64,000 nt of DNA from Ehrlichia sp028752135. GTDB taxonomy: Bacteria > Pseudomonadota > Alphaproteobacteria > Rickettsiales > Anaplasmataceae. Position 1 is the first letter of the stretch; each line of letters begins with the position of its first letter. Where the stretch lies: positions 1 through 64,000 of the forward strand of contig CP082782.1 of assembly GCA_028752135.1 (NCBI GenBank), read 5' to 3'. Under the pieces are notes generated by a model. That model made no database searches. It was not told where the DNA came from and worked only from the letters and a program-made list of their open reading frames with translations. Shown here piece after piece: positions 38,484-47,792 of the stretch. The position numbers and the translations under genes are program-made.

Positions 38484-40892
38484 ATGCAGTCTATTTTTAA
38501 CAGTAAATACCAGTTCAAAGATATAGAAAAAAAGTACAATACATCTTGGGATGAAGCAAAATTATACAAATGGAAAAATTCAGGAGATAACCAATTCGTA
38601 ATTGATACTCCTCCTCCAACAATATCAGGCCAATTACATATAGGACAAGTTTTCAGCTATTGTCACACAGATTTTATTGCAAGATATCAACGGATGTTAG
38701 GAAAAGATGTATTTTACCCCATAGGATTTGATGACAATCGATTACCAACAGAACGCTTAGTAGAAAAAACAAGAAAAACACGTGCAACAGATATTAGTCG
38801 ACAAGAATTCAACGCAATATGTACACTAGTATCAAGTGAGTTTAGAATACAGTTTAAACAACTTTTCCAATCCATTGGGATCAGTTATGACTGGGAGCTA
38901 GAATATCATACAATTAGCAAAGATATTCAAAAAATATCACAGGCATCATTCATAAACTTATATAAAAAAGGAAAACTATACAGAAAGCTACAACCAATAT
39001 TTTGGGATTGCATTGATCAAACAGCTATAGCACGTGCAGAAGTAGAAGAAAATGAAATGCTATCTTCTATGAATACAATAACATTCACTACAGAAACTAA
39101 AGAACAAATCAACATTGCTACAACACGTCCTGAATTGATACCAGCTTGTGTTGCTATTTTTTTTAATCCTTTAGATACACGGTATCAACATCTTCTTGGA
39201 CAAAATGCAATAGTACCAATTTCTGGACATAAAGTAAAAATATTACCAGATGATCAAGTAAAAATAGACAAAGGAACTGGCCTTGTAATGTGCTGTACAT
39301 TTGGAGATGAAATGGATGTATACTGGTGGAATAAGCACAATTTAGATACTAGAATTATAATTAGTAAATCAGGAACTATATCTAATTTGAATAGCAACAC
39401 AACAGAAGGAAATGATGTATGCAATAAATTAGATGGTTTATCAGTAGCAAAGGCTAGGAAATTAATACTTGAAATATTAGAGCAAAATAATCTGTTAAGA
39501 CAGAAACAAGAAATCGTACATAATGTTAAATGTGCAGAAAGATCAGGAGCACCAATTGAAATACTATTAAGCTATCAATGGTTCATTAAAGTCGTAGAAA
39601 TAAAAAATGAATTACTAGAACAAGTACAAAAAATTAACTGGTATCCAAAATCTATGCGTAAACAAATAGAAATTTGGATAGAAGGCCTAAATTGGGATTG
39701 GTGTATATCACGTCAAAGATACTTCGGTATACCATTCCCAGTTTGGTATTCAAAAGGAAAAGATGAAAAAATCATTATTGCTGATATTACTAAATTACCA
39801 GTAGATCCTACACATGACCTACCTGAAGGATATAAAAAAGAGGAAGTAGAAGCAGATAATGATGTGATGGATACATGGGCTACTAGTTCATTATCACCTC
39901 AATTTAACTCATCTCAAATTCCTGCTGATTTACGACCTCAAAGTCATGAAATCATAAGATCATGGGCGTTTTATACCATTGTGCAAGCCTATTACCACAA
40001 TAATAACATTCCATGGAAAAACATTATGATTAGTGGTTGGTGTCTTGCAGAAGATAAAACTAAAATGAGTAAATCAAAAGGAAATACCTTAACTCCAAAT
40101 AAATTACTAGAAGAATATGGAGCAGATGTAGTACGCTATTGGGCTGCAAAGTCCAAACTAGGAGCTGATACGACATTTTCTAATGAAATTTTAAAACTTG
40201 GTAAGAGATTTACTACTAAACTTTGGAACGCAAGTAAATTTGTATCAATGTTTATTAACCAATATCAAGAACCAGATTTACAGTATTCAATAGAAACAAT
40301 GGATAAATGGATGCTGTCAAAATTATACAAAATTATTCTTAAAGCTACAGAAAGCCTTAATTCATTTGAATACTGTATTGCCCTTGATCATATAGAATCC
40401 TTTTTCTGGCAAGACTTCTGTGATAATTACCTCGAAATAGTAAAAAAAAGAGCATACGGAGAATCAGTAAACAAACAAGAAAACCTAAGTGCTATAAACA
40501 CTCTATCCTTCGTACTAAGAGAATTATTACGGATGTTAGCACCTTTTATGCCATATATTACTGAAGAGATATACAGTACACTTTATAGTCACAACTCTAT
40601 TCATGATCATAACAATTGGCCTATCCCAAATATTAGTTTTTATAATGAATCAGACGAACAGTTAGGTGAAATTTTTATAGAAATACTCAATCAAGTAAGG
40701 AAAATAAAAGCTAATGCTCAAATTTCAGTTAAATATAAAATACATAGATTAATCATTAACAACAAAAATGATAACTTCCCAACTTCATTGGAGAATGATT
40801 TAAAAGCTGTCTGCAATGCTGATCATATAATATACAATCAACCAACAAATCCTGAAGGAAAACTTCTAGTATCAGTAGAATTCGCTAACTAG
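38484..40892 (+). CDS. valS: Valyl-tRNA synthetase (archaeal-type)
   Basis: Class Ia synthetase charging tRNA-Val. The 802-aa protein has the HIGH motif in PTISGQLHIGQVFSY, a CP1 editing domain (TTRPELIPACVAIFFNP), the WISRQRYFG-type block CISRQRYFGIPFPVW and KMSKSKGN. It is ~150 aa shorter than typical bacterial ValRS and lacks the C-terminal coiled coil. GFDDNRLPTERLVEK resembles the archaeal form. Known work groups rickettsial ValRS with the archaeal genre, consistent with ancient transfer. Single gene with normal motifs. Confidence 0.94.
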   Translation: MQSIFNSKYQFKDIEKKYNTSWDEAKLYKWKNSGDNQFVIDTPPPTISGQLHIGQVFSYCHTDFIARYQRMLGKDVFYPIGFDDNRLPTERLVEKTRKTRATDISRQEFNAICTLVSSEFRIQFKQLFQSIGISYDWELEYHTISKDIQKISQASFINLYKKGKLYRKLQPIFWDCIDQTAIARAEVEENEMLSSMNTITFTTETKEQINIATTRPELIPACVAIFFNPLDTRYQHLLGQNAIVPISGHKVKILPDDQVKIDKGTGLVMCCTFGDEMDVYWWNKHNLDTRIIISKSGTISNLNSNTTEGNDVCNKLDGLSVAKARKLILEILEQNNLLRQKQEIVHNVKCAERSGAPIEILLSYQWFIKVVEIKNELLEQVQKINWYPKSMRKQIEIWIEGLNWDWCISRQRYFGIPFPVWYSKGKDEKIIIADITKLPVDPTHDLPEGYKKEEVEADNDVMDTWATSSLSPQFNSSQIPADLRPQSHEIIRSWAFYTIVQAYYHNNNIPWKNIMISGWCLAEDKTKMSKSKGNTLTPNKLLEEYGADVVRYWAAKSKLGADTTFSNEILKLGKRFTTKLWNASKFVSMFINQYQEPDLQYSIETMDKWMLSKLYKIILKATESLNSFEYCIALDHIESFFWQDFCDNYLEIVKKRAYGESVNKQENLSAINTLSFVLRELLRMLAPFMPYITEEIYSTLYSHNSIHDHNNWPIPNISFYNESDEQLGEIFIEILNQVRKIKANAQISVKYKIHRLIINNKNDNFPTSLENDLKAVCNADHIIYNQPTNPEGKLLVSVEFAN

Positions 40893-41445
40893 CAAAATTT
40901 TATATTCAACAGTATTAATTCCCATCTAACTAAGAGGAAACGTGTATTAGTATCAAAAACATGCTATCTTATAATTTTACTTGAAGCTTTAAAATAATAA
41001 ATGATTAGCAATTACAATAGTCCTCTACTGATTTTACTAAAAGCCTATTTACAAATAAACAGCTTACTAAGTGTTTATTAACTGACAACAAGAAAATTAC
41101 TAGTACTCACCCTAAATTCACTCAACATCCATATACCACTTTTTTACGAATAAATAATTAAGTTCCCTATTGAAAAATAATCTTATATTAAAAGCAAAGT
41201 TGGTAATATTACTTGCTTAAAGTTAATAATCTCGTTATGGAAGTAAAAAATACACTATAAATACTTTCTTATAGAGCAATCATCTTAATACTGGGCAATT
41301 TTGTACCAATCTTGCAACACCGAATATTCTATTTACAACTAAGTGACCATATGAATTTATATTTGCTTTTTATTTATCTAAAATCAAGTATAAAAAATTT
41401 ATATACAAATTACAACTCACTGCTAAAGAGGTGTAAAACAATAAC
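40893..41445. other. Non-coding gap between convergent valS and smpB
   Basis: 553 AT-rich bases; no tmRNA or other RNA gene seen near smpB. Confidence 0.5.
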
Positions 41446-41892
41446 TTAATGACCACGCAATATACGATTTTTTTCTCGATTCCAATCCCTAGTTTTTATA
41501 GTTTCTCTTTTGTCATGAAGTTTCTTACCCTTTACTATAACAATTTTAGCCTTAGCTATTCCTTTTTCATTAAAATACAAAGATAATGGAACAACAGTAA
41601 ACCCATCATTTTTCATATTGCCAGATATCTTATATATCTGCTTTTTCCTTAATAATAACTTTCTAGGCCTAGTAGGAGCATGATTTCTAGTACTTGCTTG
41701 GTTATACTCTGAAATATGAAGATTACACAACCATAGTTCCATATCACGTTCAATAACATATGCTTCAGCTATACTCACTTTCCTTTGACGTAAAGACTTT
41801 ACTTCACTACCAATCAATACAATACCAGCATCGAATTCTTGTATAATAAAATAATTAAACCTTACTTTTCGATTCTCCACTATGATATCCAC
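41446..41892 (-). CDS. smpB: SsrA-binding protein SmpB
   Basis: SmpB binds tmRNA and brings it to stalled ribosomes. The 148-aa protein shows NRKVRFNYFI, FDAGIVLIGSEVKSLRQ, the NHAPTRPRKLLL region and the basic tail GKKLHDKRETIKTRDWNREK. The start is GTG at 41892 with AGAGGTGA upstream. It is the last gene of the leftward atpH-atpA-greA-ribB-smpB run, 24 bases after ribB. Confidence 0.95.
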   Translation of the reverse strand: MDIIVENRKVRFNYFIIQEFDAGIVLIGSEVKSLRQRKVSIAEAYVIERDMELWLCNLHISEYNQASTRNHAPTRPRKLLLRKKQIYKISGNMKNDGFTVVPLSLYFNEKGIAKAKIVIVKGKKLHDKRETIKTRDWNREKNRILRGH

Positions 41893-41916
41893 AGCAAAAT
41901 TTCACCTCTAAATATA

Positions 41917-42552
41917 TCAATGTGTCTTTACATATTGAATAAGTTTATCTATGCTGGTAACTTTAACCCCATAACGCTGAGAAAATTCTATAATATCAGG
42001 TAACCTCGACATTGTACCATCTGGGTTCATTAACTCACAGACTACAGCAACTGGTGTTAATCCAGCAATTTTTGCAATCTCAACACTTGCTTCTGTATGA
42101 CCAGATCTCTCTAATACTCCACCTTTCTTAGACACAATAGGAAAAATATGTCCCGGTGTTACAAAATCATCTTTAGTAACATTCTGATTGACAACTGTTA
42201 ATATAGTACGAGCTCTATCAGAAGCAGAAACACCTGTCGTAATACCATAACGAGCATCGATAGAAGTAGCAAAAGATGCACTATTATTATTAACATGCCT
42301 TTTCGGTATAAATTCTAACCCTAACTTATACATGAAATCTTCTGTAATAGATAAACACACAATACCACTACCATGTGTTATCATGAAATTAATCGAATCA
42401 CTTGTAACTTTTTCCGCTAAGACTACCAAATCACCTTCATTTTCCCTTTGCTCATCATCAACAAGAACAAATATTTTACCTTGTTTAGCATCTTCAACAA
42501 TATGCTCTATAGGAGAGATAAAACTTGAACTTTCTGATACAATAATACCCAT
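41917..42552 (-). CDS. ribB: 3,4-dihydroxy-2-butanone 4-phosphate synthase
   Basis: RibB makes the four-carbon unit of riboflavin from ribulose 5-phosphate. The 211-aa protein has the metal and acid residues in DDEQRENEGDLV and the HTEASVEIAKIAGL motif near the end, with SIDARYGITTGVSASDRA in the middle. It is the stand-alone form, not fused to GTP cyclohydrolase II (RibA). It sits between greA and smpB with 17-24-base gaps, so it is co-transcribed with them. I see no FMN riboswitch. Confidence 0.94.
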   Translation of the reverse strand: MGIIVSESSSFISPIEHIVEDAKQGKIFVLVDDEQRENEGDLVVLAEKVTSDSINFMITHGSGIVCLSITEDFMYKLGLEFIPKRHVNNNSASFATSIDARYGITTGVSASDRARTILTVVNQNVTKDDFVTPGHIFPIVSKKGGVLERSGHTEASVEIAKIAGLTPVAVVCELMNPDGTMSRLPDIIEFSQRYGVKVTSIDKLIQYVKTH

Positions 42553-42569
42553 TAACTCTCTACCCTTTT

Positions 42570-43070
42570 TTATATAAATTCAATCTTCATAATCTTATAT
42601 ATCTTATAATCACCTTTTGGAGTTTTAACTTCCACAACATCACCTTCTTTCTTGCCTAATAACGATACAACTAAAGGAGATTTTATTGAAATCATCTGCT
42701 TTGAAATATCAGCCTCATATTCACCAACAATCTGATATACAACTTCATCAGTATTACCAGTTTGTTCATCATATATTGACATTGTCACAGTTGATCCAAA
42801 CATAACAGTATCTCCAGATAAACTTGACACATCTATTATCTCAGCCCTAGATCTTTTTGATTCTAGCTCCATTATTTTACTTTCTACTAATCCTTGTCTT
42901 TCACGGGCAGCATGATATTCTGCATTTTCAGATAAATCTCCTAACTCTCGTGCTTCAGAAATAGACTTAATAATCTTAGGTCTCTCATGCTTTAATAACT
43001 CCAATTCCAACTCAAGTTTTTCAAAACCCCTCTTTGTAATAGGGAATCTTGCATTCATATAGTCACTCAT
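42570..43070 (-). CDS. greA: Transcription elongation factor GreA
   Basis: GreA rescues backtracked RNA polymerase by stimulating transcript cleavage. The 166-aa protein has an N-terminal coiled coil (about 12-80, with the tip acids in SEARELGDLSENAEYHAARE) and a C-terminal FKBP-like domain ending in VEVKTPKGDYKIYKI. Length is normal. Its ATG is 34 bases after the atpA stop. Confidence 0.95.
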   Translation of the reverse strand: MSDYMNARFPITKRGFEKLELELELLKHERPKIIKSISEARELGDLSENAEYHAARERQGLVESKIMELESKRSRAEIIDVSSLSGDTVMFGSTVTMSIYDEQTGNTDEVVYQIVGEYEADISKQMISIKSPLVVSLLGKKEGDVVEVKTPKGDYKIYKIMKIEFI

Positions 43071-43104
43071 AAGTCATACCTAAAATTTTAAAAACCATAT
43101 AGAA

Positions 43105-44634
43105 CTATTTAAAATTAGAAGCAATCTTATTTATAATATCTAACAATAAATCTTTTACATCATCAGTAAAATTACTTGATATATTATTTAAAACATCCGA
43201 GTAATTTTCATTAAGTTCAGCTAAAAGCCTTTCTTCAAATTTACCAATATTATTCACATTAATATCATCAAGAGAGCCACTTATACCAGCAAATATAACA
43301 GCAACTTGTTCCGCCACAGACAACGGAGAATATTGCTTCTGCTTTAATAGTTCCATCATTCTTCTGCCTCTATCCAAAACTTTTTGAGAATGTACATCAA
43401 CATCAGACCCAAATTTCGCAAAATCTTCCAATTCTCTATATTGGGCCAAGCTCAACTTTATAGATCCTGCAACTTTCTTTACAGATTTAGTCTGTGCAGC
43501 AGAACCTACCCTAGAAACAGATAACCCAACATTTACAGCTGGACGAAACCCTTTATAAAAAATTTCAGATTCAAGAAAAATTTGTCCATCAGTAATTGAA
43601 ATAACATTAGTAGGGACATAAGCAGACACATCACCAGCCTGTGTTTCAATAATTGGTAAAGCAGTTAACGAGCCACCTCCTTTTTCGTTAGACATTTTAG
43701 CTGCTCTTTCTAATAATCTAGAATGTAAGAAAAATACATCCCCTGGATATGCTTCACGACCTGGTGGACGTCTTAATAATAAGGACACCTGTCTATATGC
43801 AGCAGCATGTTTTGACAGATCATCATATACAATCAAACAATGCATACCGTTATCTCTAAAGAATTCTCCCATAGCACAAGCAGCATACGGAGCCAAATAT
43901 TGTAACGAGGCAGGATCTGAAGCTGTAGAAGCAACAACAATTGTATATTCTAAAGCTCCACTAATACGTAATTTATCAACTATTCTTGCAATCGAGGAAT
44001 TTTTTTGCCCAATTGCAACATAAATACAATAAACTTTTTCCTTTTCTGATACTGTATCATTATGAGACTTTTGATTAATAATAGTATCAATTGCTATTGC
44101 AGTTTTACCAGTTTTTCTATCTCCTATAATTAGTTCACGCTGTCCACGTCCTATTGGTATCAACATATCTATAATTTTTATACCAGTTTGCAAAGGTTCA
44201 TTAACAGATTGCCTTGCAATAATACCTGGAGCTTTAATTTCAACAGGTAATCTAGTTTTACTGTCAATACTACCAGCACCATCAATAGGATTACCTAGTG
44301 CATCAGTAACTCTTCCTAATAGTTCTAGACCAACAGGAACATCCATTAACTTCCCTGTACATTTTACAGTGTCACCTTCTCCAACACTTCTATCATCACC
44401 AAAAACAACTACACTAACAGTATCACAATCTAACCCTAATACTATACCTGTTATACCATTAGCAAAAATTACTACTTCTCCAAATTTTGCTTTTTCTAAC
44501 CCATATATTAACGCTATACCATCTTTTATAGATATAACTTCACCTACACTCTCACATTTTACTTGATGATCAAAATTCTCAATACGCTCTTTGATGATCT
44601 TTAAAACTTCGCCTGCAGATATAGTATTATTCAT
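43105..44634 (-). CDS. atpA: ATP synthase F1 subunit alpha
   Basis: Regulatory nucleotide-binding subunit of the F1 sector. The 509-aa protein has the P-loop GDRKTGKT (171-178), the region SLLLRRPPGREAYPGDVFFLHSRLLERAAK and the C-terminal helical domain. AAGG precedes the ATG by a normal distance. It lies 12 bases after atpH. The expected next genes atpG, atpD and atpC are missing; greA follows instead, an arrangement consistent with the scattered ATP synthase genes of Rickettsiales. Confidence 0.97.
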   Translation of the reverse strand: MNNTISAGEVLKIIKERIENFDHQVKCESVGEVISIKDGIALIYGLEKAKFGEVVIFANGITGIVLGLDCDTVSVVVFGDDRSVGEGDTVKCTGKLMDVPVGLELLGRVTDALGNPIDGAGSIDSKTRLPVEIKAPGIIARQSVNEPLQTGIKIIDMLIPIGRGQRELIIGDRKTGKTAIAIDTIINQKSHNDTVSEKEKVYCIYVAIGQKNSSIARIVDKLRISGALEYTIVVASTASDPASLQYLAPYAACAMGEFFRDNGMHCLIVYDDLSKHAAAYRQVSLLLRRPPGREAYPGDVFFLHSRLLERAAKMSNEKGGGSLTALPIIETQAGDVSAYVPTNVISITDGQIFLESEIFYKGFRPAVNVGLSVSRVGSAAQTKSVKKVAGSIKLSLAQYRELEDFAKFGSDVDVHSQKVLDRGRRMMELLKQKQYSPLSVAEQVAVIFAGISGSLDDINVNNIGKFEERLLAELNENYSDVLNNISSNFTDDVKDLLLDIINKIASNFK

Positions 44635-44646
44635 TATTTTACCTTG

Positions 44647-45204
44647 TTATTCACTTACACTATATATAGACATTCTACTGAGTTCTCGTAAACTTTGTAA
44701 ATAACTATTTAATGATACATCTATTACATCAAAATTTACTCTAATAATAAAACCACCTAAAATACTACTGTCTATATTATTTGTAATACTAACAACCTTC
44801 CCGTATTTCTCAAACAATGCATTACATATACCTTCTTCCTCTTGTTTTGTTAACAAAGCACATGAAGTTACCGATATGCTAACTTCCTTATTATACTTTT
44901 TTACCAGTTCAAGAAAAGCATCCAAAATATGTAATAACATATTCCCTCTATTATTTTCAATCACAACTATCATAAACTTAACTAGAGTAAGATGAATATG
45001 ATCTTCAACTGTCTTAATAACACCTATCTTATTTCTTACTGATACACTAGGACTGGAAAAGAATGAAAGAATAGTGTCATCACCTTTAAGAATACTAACA
45101 ATAGATTGTACACTTTCACAAATAGAATCTAAGTGATCACCTGACACACTGAATAACGCTTGAGCATAACAAGACGCTACATAGCCACCTCTGTACTGAG
45201 CCAT
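44647..45204 (-). CDS. atpH: ATP synthase F1 subunit delta
   Basis: Stator subunit linking F1 alpha to Fo b. I use the ATG at 45204 (185 aa), which gives MAQYRGGYVASCYAQALFSV, the normal N-terminus. The open frame extends 19 residues upstream to 45261 without family resemblance. The C-terminal region GGFIIRVNFDVIDVSLNSYL matches the family signature. It is the first gene of the atpH-atpA-greA-ribB-smpB cluster. Confidence 0.92.
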   Translation of the reverse strand: MAQYRGGYVASCYAQALFSVSGDHLDSICESVQSIVSILKGDDTILSFFSSPSVSVRNKIGVIKTVEDHIHLTLVKFMIVVIENNRGNMLLHILDAFLELVKKYNKEVSISVTSCALLTKQEEEGICNALFEKYGKVVSITNNIDSSILGGFIIRVNFDVIDVSLNSYLQSLRELSRMSIYSVSE

Positions 45205-45506
45205 AACTTTAAAGGAAACATAAAACAGCAAAATGTTATACATTATAGAAATACCAGTCAAGCATTTTATACCTTAACAAATAACATAAAAACACTAATT
45301 TATTAAACCACTTGCTTATACAACTTTATAATCTTTCTACTGAATAAAAAACTATTACAATACAAAGAAGAATCTACTATTCAATTATAATTTGAACATT
45401 ATCAAATAATGTTCAACTAAATATGTACTTTTTAGCTATCAAAACTAGATAATCATTAAAGTAGAACTTTCTATTATCAATTAATAAAATCAGAAATTAT
45501 AAAATT

Positions 45507-45761
45507 TTATATAAAAGTTACAAGATCATATATAGCTTCGAAATCTATATAACCTTTAATCTTTAGATAAACATACAATGCAGTAAGTATAACAGATAGT
45601 ACAGTTGCAATAATTGACTTTACAAGTAAATAGGATTTGACTGGAGCACTACTTGCAGTACCTATTTGTGGATCATCAGGTACTTCAATTTTTATAGGCA
45701 ATATTATAAATAAAATAATCCACCAAGATACTATAAAAAATACAATATCCCCAACACCCAT
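45507..45761 (-). CDS. DUF1467 family membrane protein
   Basis: An 84-aa inner-membrane protein with two TM segments (about 4-24 and 48-70) and the family-typical PIKIEVPDDPQIGTASSAP loop. DUF1467 is widespread in alphaproteobacteria and its function is unknown. It follows the HemY-like gene closely and is probably co-transcribed with it. Confidence 0.85.
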   Translation of the reverse strand: MGVGDIVFFIVSWWIILFIILPIKIEVPDDPQIGTASSAPVKSYLLVKSIIATVLSVILTALYVYLKIKGYIDFEAIYDLVTFI

Positions 45762-45768
45762 ACTTAAT

Positions 45769-47010
45769 TTAACACCAAACTATAGTATTAAAACTTTTAC
45801 AATTGTCACACTCATAATGCCAACATTTAGGTATATGCTTACATTTTTTACAATTCCAATGCTGATCTACTATAGCATCTTTCATGATTTTATCTGTCCA
45901 ATACAAAAGTTCATGATAATCTTGTAATAACACCTTTAACTTCAACATTAGGAAGTATAAAGAAATATAAGTTTTACTCTTAAAAACATTATTCAAATAC
46001 TTTATCGCTGCATCATATTCACCTAAGTTTATCGCATCTTGAGCTACAAGGTATACGCTAAAATAATAATTAGTATTAAAACTATACAACTTGTGTATAG
46101 CATAACTACTATGTTCTGCTATATCTAAGTAAAGATTAGCAATATTAGGATGTGGATTTACACGATATTCACATTCAAGAATATTAATTGCTTTTCGCTT
46201 TTTGCCTATACCCAAGTAAAACTTAGCTCTAAGTAATGTAACAATTGTACTATGCTGAGAATAATTTTTAATATTATCAAGTATTTTTAATCCATCCTCA
46301 TATTTTTGCGAATCATAATATTGCCTTGCTAAAGCATAATAAAATATATTAAGCATTTCTTGAGTGTCATACGATACGCTTATTTTTAATTTGATTATCT
46401 TTTTCATTTCTTCAATAGCACTATTCCAATCTCTAGAGATACGATATATTTCTAATTTAAAAATAGCTACCCATGATTGTTTATAAAAAATCTCCTGCAT
46501 TTTCCTAAATAAATTTAGTTGCTGGATTTGATCTTCTATTTCTCTAATAACACCTAATAAATGAGCACCTAAAGATGCATCTATTATTGAGACAACTTTT
46601 GTAAATTCTGTAAAATACTTTTCAGCCAAAGTATACTTTTCACTCTCAAAATAAAATCTCCCTTTTAATAACAATAAAGATGGATGCTTAAAATTTCCCA
46701 ATTTAGATATACAATTTTCTACTTTTTCAACATCACCACAGTTCAAATACATATATCCATGTTCTAAGAGGATAATTTTTTTATCCCGCCAATTTTTTCT
46801 ACAATTATATACATAACGTAAAAAACAAAAAATTAATCTTACTAACAGGACTACACAAAAGAAAGTAATAGCAATAATAAATAAAGTAAACAGAATATTT
46901 ATTTCAATATCATAACCTAACCATTCTATTCTAATAATGCCATCACAATCTATTACCCATAATCCTATAGTTAGTGCAACAACAACAAAGATTAAAATGC
47001 TTGTAATCAT
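45769..47010 (-). CDS. HemY-like TPR membrane protein
   Basis: Despite its name, this HemY family is not a protoporphyrinogen oxidase. It is a tetratricopeptide inner-membrane protein usually found near heme genes. The 413-aa protein has two N-terminal TM segments (about 3-21 and 35-65), TPR-like helices (for example YYFSVYLVAQDAINLGEYD) and a C-terminal Cys cluster (CKKCKHIPKCWHYECDNC) that looks like a zinc knuckle. It overlaps the preceding mitofilin-like gene by 4 bases (ATGA), so translation is coupled. Confidence 0.8.
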   Translation of the reverse strand: MITSILIFVVVALTIGLWVIDCDGIIRIEWLGYDIEINILFTLFIIAITFFCVVLLVRLIFCFLRYVYNCRKNWRDKKIILLEHGYMYLNCGDVEKVENCISKLGNFKHPSLLLLKGRFYFESEKYTLAEKYFTEFTKVVSIIDASLGAHLLGVIREIEDQIQQLNLFRKMQEIFYKQSWVAIFKLEIYRISRDWNSAIEEMKKIIKLKISVSYDTQEMLNIFYYALARQYYDSQKYEDGLKILDNIKNYSQHSTIVTLLRAKFYLGIGKKRKAINILECEYRVNPHPNIANLYLDIAEHSSYAIHKLYSFNTNYYFSVYLVAQDAINLGEYDAAIKYLNNVFKSKTYISLYFLMLKLKVLLQDYHELLYWTDKIMKDAIVDQHWNCKKCKHIPKCWHYECDNCKSFNTIVWC

Positions 47011-47783
47011 GAAACACCAGGTAGCTTAATTATATATTTTGATAATTGATCATATATCACTGAGATATTTTTTTCCATAGATACGATATCTTCTAACTGC
47101 TGTATCCACAACTCCAGTTCTACAACAGATGACAATTCTTTCTTAGAAAGCTCTAATGCATCACTCCATAGGCCATCATTAAGATAACTTTCTACTTCTT
47201 TTAAATTATGAAGTAAAACATCTTGTTGATTTTTTACTATAATCCATTTAAAGAGAACCTTTTGAACTACATTAGAACGAGAATAATGCAATTCATGAGC
47301 AATTTTTTTGAATGAAAACTTCAGTCTACTTAATGTAATTAACTTTTTACTATCTAACCTCTCAATTTCAGCTACAGCTTCATTAATTCGATAATCATCA
47401 AGTTTAAGCAACATAGGTTTTATCGAATAAATTATACTTTTTACCGATATATCTCCCAAGAATGCTTCTCTTAAATTAATGACAGATAATAAAAGTTTTG
47501 CTAGCCACTCTTCACTAGAACAACTTATAATATCATTGTTTTCTGATGTAATTATACGTTGTACAGGACAATTTTCTTTTTGTTTACTTAAGTACACATT
47601 AAGTAAGTCTTGATTAACTTGCGCCAGGATAGACCGCACATCATTTTCCATGATCCTTTTATGCTGTTGATTTAATAAAACAAGATCTTTTTTGAGGTCA
47701 AGGTAAGAAAAAACTGCACCTATGGAACAAGAGGTAGCTATCAAAACCATAAAAAACCATCCCCATATTTCTTTTGCTACCAT
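47007..47783 (-). CDS. Mitofilin/Mic60-like membrane protein (tentative)
   Basis: A 258-aa protein with one N-terminal TM (about 7-27) and a helical, partly coiled-coil periplasmic body. In alphaproteobacteria the gene before hemY is typically a mitofilin (Mic60) homologue, which shapes membrane contacts. The 4-base overlap with the HemY-like gene and the architecture fit, but direct motif evidence is weak and the protein is short for the family. Treat the name as a context-based suggestion. Confidence 0.6.
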   Translation of the reverse strand: MVAKEIWGWFFMVLIATSCSIGAVFSYLDLKKDLVLLNQQHKRIMENDVRSILAQVNQDLLNVYLSKQKENCPVQRIITSENNDIISCSSEEWLAKLLLSVINLREAFLGDISVKSIIYSIKPMLLKLDDYRINEAVAEIERLDSKKLITLSRLKFSFKKIAHELHYSRSNVVQKVLFKWIIVKNQQDVLLHNLKEVESYLNDGLWSDALELSKKELSSVVELELWIQQLEDIVSMEKNISVIYDQLSKYIIKLPGVS

Positions 47784-47792
47784 ACTAACAAC

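Noticed and set aside
41880..42600. FMN riboswitch near ribB
   Set aside because: ribB starts 17 bases after greA in an operon, leaving no room; no conserved RFN boxes seen upstream of ribD either.
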